This document shows, one piece after another, positions 6,386 through 8,887 of a stretch of 8,887 nucleotides of DNA (position 1 is the stretch's first letter; every line of letters begins with the position of its first letter). The notes below the pieces were generated by a model. The model was given only the letters and a program-made list of their open reading frames with translations. It was not told the DNA's origin and ran no database searches. The position numbers were made by a program, and so were the translations under genes. The stretch is taken from positions 1 to 8,887 of the forward strand of contig DHLU01000250.1 of the NCBI GenBank assembly GCA_002405435.1. The letters are read 5' to 3'. The stretch is from Flavobacteriales bacterium UBA4660. GTDB lineage: Bacteria > Bacteroidota > Bacteroidia > Flavobacteriales_D > Sanyastnellaceae.

Positions 6386-7216
6386 TCAGGCTGATTTCAT
6401 TTGCTCGCGGATCTCGCGCAGCACTTTTTTCGTGTATAAGGGGAACTCGGCATTCATCATCCAACTGAAATAACCCGGATCGCGCGTCAGCACTTCTTCG
6501 ACCGGCTGGGCCTTGTATTTGCCAAAATTGAAGGTCACTTTGCCGTCTTCGCTGTACGCGAGGTGTCCGGCCAGGTCGGCTTTCTTCCGTCGTTCTCCCA
6601 GCCGGTGAAGTGTATCCATGTCGTTTTGAACGGGCTTGCCCATGGTGCCGTCGGGCATTTCACGCTCTGCATCTTCGTACCGGCCAATCATAGACAAGAG
6701 CACCTCGTAGGTAGCCATTGCGTCGGGAAGTGCTTCGTGGGCATCGTCAAGTTGCTTGTCACAGTAAAACTTGAAGGCAGCCCGCAAGTTGCGCGGTTCC
6801 ATGGTGTGGTAAATAGTCTGCACATCAATCAGCCGCCTGCCTTCCAGGGAAAAATCAATTCCTGCGCGCAAAAACTCTTCGGCCAGCAGCGGAATATCAA
6901 ATTTGTTTGAATTGAATCCTCCGAGATCGCAGTCAAACAAAAATTTAAACAGGCGTGGGGCGAGATCCCTGAATGTCGGCGCCTGTGCCACGTCTTCATC
7001 GTAGATGTGGTGAATCGCTGACGCCCCCACGGGAATAGGTATTTCCGGATTGACGAGCACGCGGTGTTCTTTACCCCGCTTTTCGGGACGACAGACCGTC
7101 GTGCCATCAGGCATAATCTTTATCGCGGCAATCTCTACAATGCGGTCCTTCGCTACATCGGTACCGGTGGTTTCGAGGTCGAAAATGACGAGTGGACGGG
7201 TCAGGTTAAGTTTCAT
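6386..7216 (-). CDS. DnaQ-like DEDDh 3'-5' exonuclease with C-terminal DUF3820-like domain
   Basis: This 276-residue protein is a likely metal-dependent 3'-5' exonuclease acting on DNA or RNA. The Exo I motif IFDLETTG carries D13 and E15. Exo II lies in GGFNSNKFDIPLL with D107, and Exo III in DDAHEALPDAMAT with H160 and D165, so the whole DEDDh catalytic set is intact. The domain ends near residue 180. After a charged linker (183-220), residues 228-258 (FNFGKYKAQPVEEV, then YFSWMM) resemble the small DUF3820-type domain with its FGKYKG core. Such a module is found at the end of other Bacteroidota exonucleases of this size. Similarity to polymerase III epsilon is clear, but there is no polymerase link here, so I do not use dnaQ as a gene name. 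The ATG at 7216 fits the N-terminal strand. No envelope role is evident, and its pairing with a glycosyltransferase may be incidental. Confidence 0.92.
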   Translation of the reverse strand: MKLNLTRPLVIFDLETTGTDVAKDRIVEIAAIKIMPDGTTVCRPEKRGKEHRVLVNPEIPIPVGASAIHHIYDEDVAQAPTFRDLAPRLFKFLFDCDLGGFNSNKFDIPLLAEEFLRAGIDFSLEGRRLIDVQTIYHTMEPRNLRAAFKFYCDKQLDDAHEALPDAMATYEVLLSMIGRYEDAEREMPDGTMGKPVQNDMDTLHRLGERRKKADLAGHLAYSEDGKVTFNFGKYKAQPVEEVLTRDPGYFSWMMNAEFPLYTKKVLREIREQMKSA

Positions 7217-7239
7217 GATCAGGGAAAAATTCAGGGTTG

Positions 7240-7247
7240 CAAAATAA
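7240..7247 (-). promoter_or_regulatory. Possible -7 element upstream of the exonuclease
   Basis: On the minus strand this reads TTATTTTG, one mismatch from TAnnTTTG. It lies 23 nt before the ATG at 7216, in the 104 nt between the PD40 gene's terminator hairpin and the exonuclease. No TTG is found at the right -33 spacing; the nearest is about 27 nt upstream. Its location makes it plausible, but the match is weak. Confidence 0.28.
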
Positions 7248-7320
7248 TCTCATTGGGTTAGGGTTAGACCACTACAAACAGGCCGGAAGTGATTTTGACC
7301 TGTTGAGGGTAGCACAAAGC

Positions 7321-7348
7321 GAACCCCCGGTGGGAGTGCCGGGGGTTC
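7321..7348 (-). terminator. Strong hairpin terminator after the PD40/OmpA gene, possibly bidirectional
   Basis: GAACCCCCGG at 7321-7330 pairs perfectly with CCGGGGGTTC at 7339-7348, giving a 10-bp GC-rich stem and an 8-nt loop. It lies 24 nt past the stop codon of the minus-strand PD40 gene. On the minus strand only a short T-rich tail follows (GCTTTGTG). On the plus strand the tail is better (CTTGTTTTATT), but no plus-strand gene ends here. It most likely ends the minus-strand transcript and separates it from the exonuclease unit. Confidence 0.75.
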
Positions 7349-7372
7349 CTTGTTTTATTGTCATCGGGACGC

Positions 7373-8887
7373 TTATTCTGCCCAGATTTTAATATACTGC
7401 CATTGTTCGTAAACGCGCACGTTTTTCTTCGCATCGTTTTCATACACCTTACCCTGCACAAGTTCTTTAGGGGTTGAGAAGGTGTACTGTTTACCCTGTG
7501 TGAAGCCGCGCTTGGTCAGCTCCTGTATCACTTGATCGCGGGCAACCTTGTTGCGGTGGGCGGAAAGGTCCTGGTTGGACTTGAAGCGCGAGGAAGGAAC
7601 ATTGGACGCGCTTGACTCCACGACGATGGTTGCAGAGCCCCGCAGGTTGATAATGTTTTCTACCCCGGAGATGAAGTCGGAAAACATGTCTTCGGCTACG
7701 CTGTATTCACCCTGGTCGTAGGTGAAGTAGCGCGAGAAGTGGGCGTGTGCATCTGAAATGCTGATGTTGATCGGCGTTTTGGGATCGTAGGCAAATTCTT
7801 TCGGGGCCTCAGGCACTACCGGCTTTTCCGGTGCTACAAGCACTTCAGGCTGTTTCGGTTTGTCGGGCGGCAGCACCACCACGGGTTTCTCGGAAGGAAG
7901 TTCCACGGGAAGGAGGTATACCTCGCGCTCAATCTCCTTGTACGATGACTCACAGGGCACATTGATATAGTCTTCATGGAATATCTTCTTGCCCTGGATA
8001 TATTCGAGTTTATATCCGCAGCACGGCTGAAGGATGGCCACATAGCCGCCATCGCGCTTGCGCGGACGGTATTCTGTTACCTCCCCTGTCTTGGCATTGG
8101 TCACCAGAATACGGAGGTCGTTGGGAAGATTTTTTCCTTCTTCCCCAATGATGAAACCTTTCAGCACCGCCAGGCTGGATTCGTTGGTGACCTCAGGCAG
8201 TTCTACGAGGTAAATGTCTTTCATACCATAGCCACCCGCCTTTGCAGAAGAGTAGTAGGCCCGGCGGCCGTCTGCCATGGGTACGAAAAAGGCGTCGTCA
8301 TCAACCGTGTTGAGCGGGTAACCCATGTTCATGGGTGTTGACCATTCACCGTCAGCACCGAGCACAGAATAAAAAATATCGAATCCACCCATGCTGCTGT
8401 GGCCTGAAGAGGCGAAGTACAGGGTCTGCCCGTCGGGGGTTAGGAAAGGGCTGTCTTCTTCCCAAGGGGTGTTGATTCCGGCTCCGAGGTTCATCGCACG
8501 GCTCCATTCACCATTGGGCAGCTTAACGCATTTGTAGATGTCGCGACCGCCAATGCCACCATTACGGTTACTGACAAAGTATAGCGTCTGACCATCCGCG
8601 GAAATGGTCGCGTGGGTTTCCCAGTTGGGGGTGTTGATATCGCTGCCGAGCAACTGTGGTTCGCTCCATGTCTCACCCACCAGGCGGCTTTCGAAAATAC
8701 GGCCGTCCGCTCCGCGCCTGCCTGCCGTGGTATCGCGGTAGATAAACATGGTCTGTCCATCCGGTGAAATGCTGATAGAGGCATCGTTCTCGGTACTGTT
8801 CAGGTTGAGCATTTCGGGGGCTGTCCAGTTGCCTTCACGGTCTCTGAAGCTGACATAAACATCTTCAAGCCACTCGCCGGTATCAAG
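7373..8887 (-). CDS. PD40 / CRD-like / OmpA-like envelope protein, PorE-like layout (5' end outside window)
   Basis: The frame is open to the right edge, so 504 residues are visible and the N-terminus is missing. A Met at 8812 is internal: the 25 residues before it (GEWLEDVYVSF and so on) continue the propeller pattern. Counting from that Met, four PD40 beta-propeller repeats occur at about 10-26, 67-83, 119-135 and 171-188, each with a (P/A)DG(Q/R) core and an aromatic strand. A carboxypeptidase-regulatory-like beta domain follows (about 215-300). A Pro/Lys/Glu/Val-rich linker (303-346) leads to a divergent OmpA-like domain (347-479). This order, normally after an N-terminal lipoprotein signal and TPR, is that of PorE, an outer-membrane lipoprotein that ties the type IX secretion machinery to peptidoglycan. 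Many Bacteroidota proteins share the layout, so PorE itself is not proven. In the OmpA part the LSAHRNKV arginine is kept, but the upstream TD aspartate is not evident. Confidence 0.9.
   Translation of the reverse strand, partial: LDTGEWLEDVYVSFRDREGNWTAPEMLNLNSTENDASISISPDGQTMFIYRDTTAGRRGADGRIFESRLVGETWSEPQLLGSDINTPNWETHATISADGQTLYFVSNRNGGIGGRDIYKCVKLPNGEWSRAMNLGAGINTPWEEDSPFLTPDGQTLYFASSGHSSMGGFDIFYSVLGADGEWSTPMNMGYPLNTVDDDAFFVPMADGRRAYYSSAKAGGYGMKDIYLVELPEVTNESSLAVLKGFIIGEEGKNLPNDLRILVTNAKTGEVTEYRPRKRDGGYVAILQPCCGYKLEYIQGKKIFHEDYINVPCESSYKEIEREVYLLPVELPSEKPVVVLPPDKPKQPEVLVAPEKPVVPEAPKEFAYDPKTPINISISDAHAHFSRYFTYDQGEYSVAEDMFSDFISGVENIINLRGSATIVVESSASNVPSSRFKSNQDLSAHRNKVARDQVIQELTKRGFTQGKQYTFSTPKELVQGKVYENDAKKNVRVYEQWQYIKIWAE

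Noticed and set aside
7255..7267. Telomere-like GGGTTAGGGTTAG
   Set aside because: There are only two copies, in a short intergenic gap of a bacterial-type sequence. No longer array or G-quadruplex-scale run is present.
7275..7306. Inverted repeat AACAGG...CCTGTT in the gap before the exonuclease
   Set aside because: It is a 6-bp stem with a 16-nt loop, no T tract and no match to a known operator that I can name, so it could be chance.

Overview
The window looks like chromosomal DNA from a member of the Bacteroidota. The evidence is the set of families present: a paired M16 peptidase locus, a PD40/OmpA-type envelope protein laid out like PorE, and a Bacteroidota-style family 4 glycosyltransferase with a DSHEYF motif. 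Shine-Dalgarno sequences are weak or absent, and there are matches to the Bacteroidota -7 promoter consensus (TAnnTTTG). By eye the base composition is moderately GC-rich and similar throughout. I see no insertion sequence, integrase, phage gene, CRISPR array, tRNA or rRNA. The genus cannot be named from this sequence.

The plus-strand half runs from 1 to about 5238. It opens with the C-terminal end of an M16 peptidase (1-213). Next comes a second, complete M16 protein (244-2319) that has lost its zinc-binding motif and carries an extra C-terminal domain. A strong intrinsic terminator (2369-2403) closes this pair. A small predicted outer-membrane beta-barrel protein follows (2409-3089), then an FtsE-type ABC ATPase (3209-3910). 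The FtsE gene overlaps the start of a family 2 glycosyltransferase (3910-4680) in a TGATG junction. The last plus-strand gene encodes a small multi-pass membrane protein. It is cut by an in-frame TGA at 5047-5049, and a hydrophobic reading frame continues in the same frame to 5238.

The minus-strand half runs from 8887 down to 5270. It starts with a PD40/carboxypeptidase-regulatory-like/OmpA-like envelope protein that runs off the right edge (7373-8887) and is followed by a perfect 10-bp hairpin (7321-7348). A DnaQ-type DEDDh exonuclease comes next (6386-7216). A family 4 glycosyltransferase (5270-6379) follows only 6 nt later, in the same frame, using a TTG start. The two halves converge in a short gap at 5239-5269.

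Most genes have roles in the cell envelope: periplasmic proteolysis, outer-membrane barrel, division ATPase, sugar transfer, and peptidoglycan or outer-membrane anchoring. The exonuclease is the exception. I do not see a convincing new multi-gene system. The items most worth checking are the TGA-interrupted membrane protein, the terminator that abuts the start of the barrel gene, and the loss of canonical residues in two envelope proteins.
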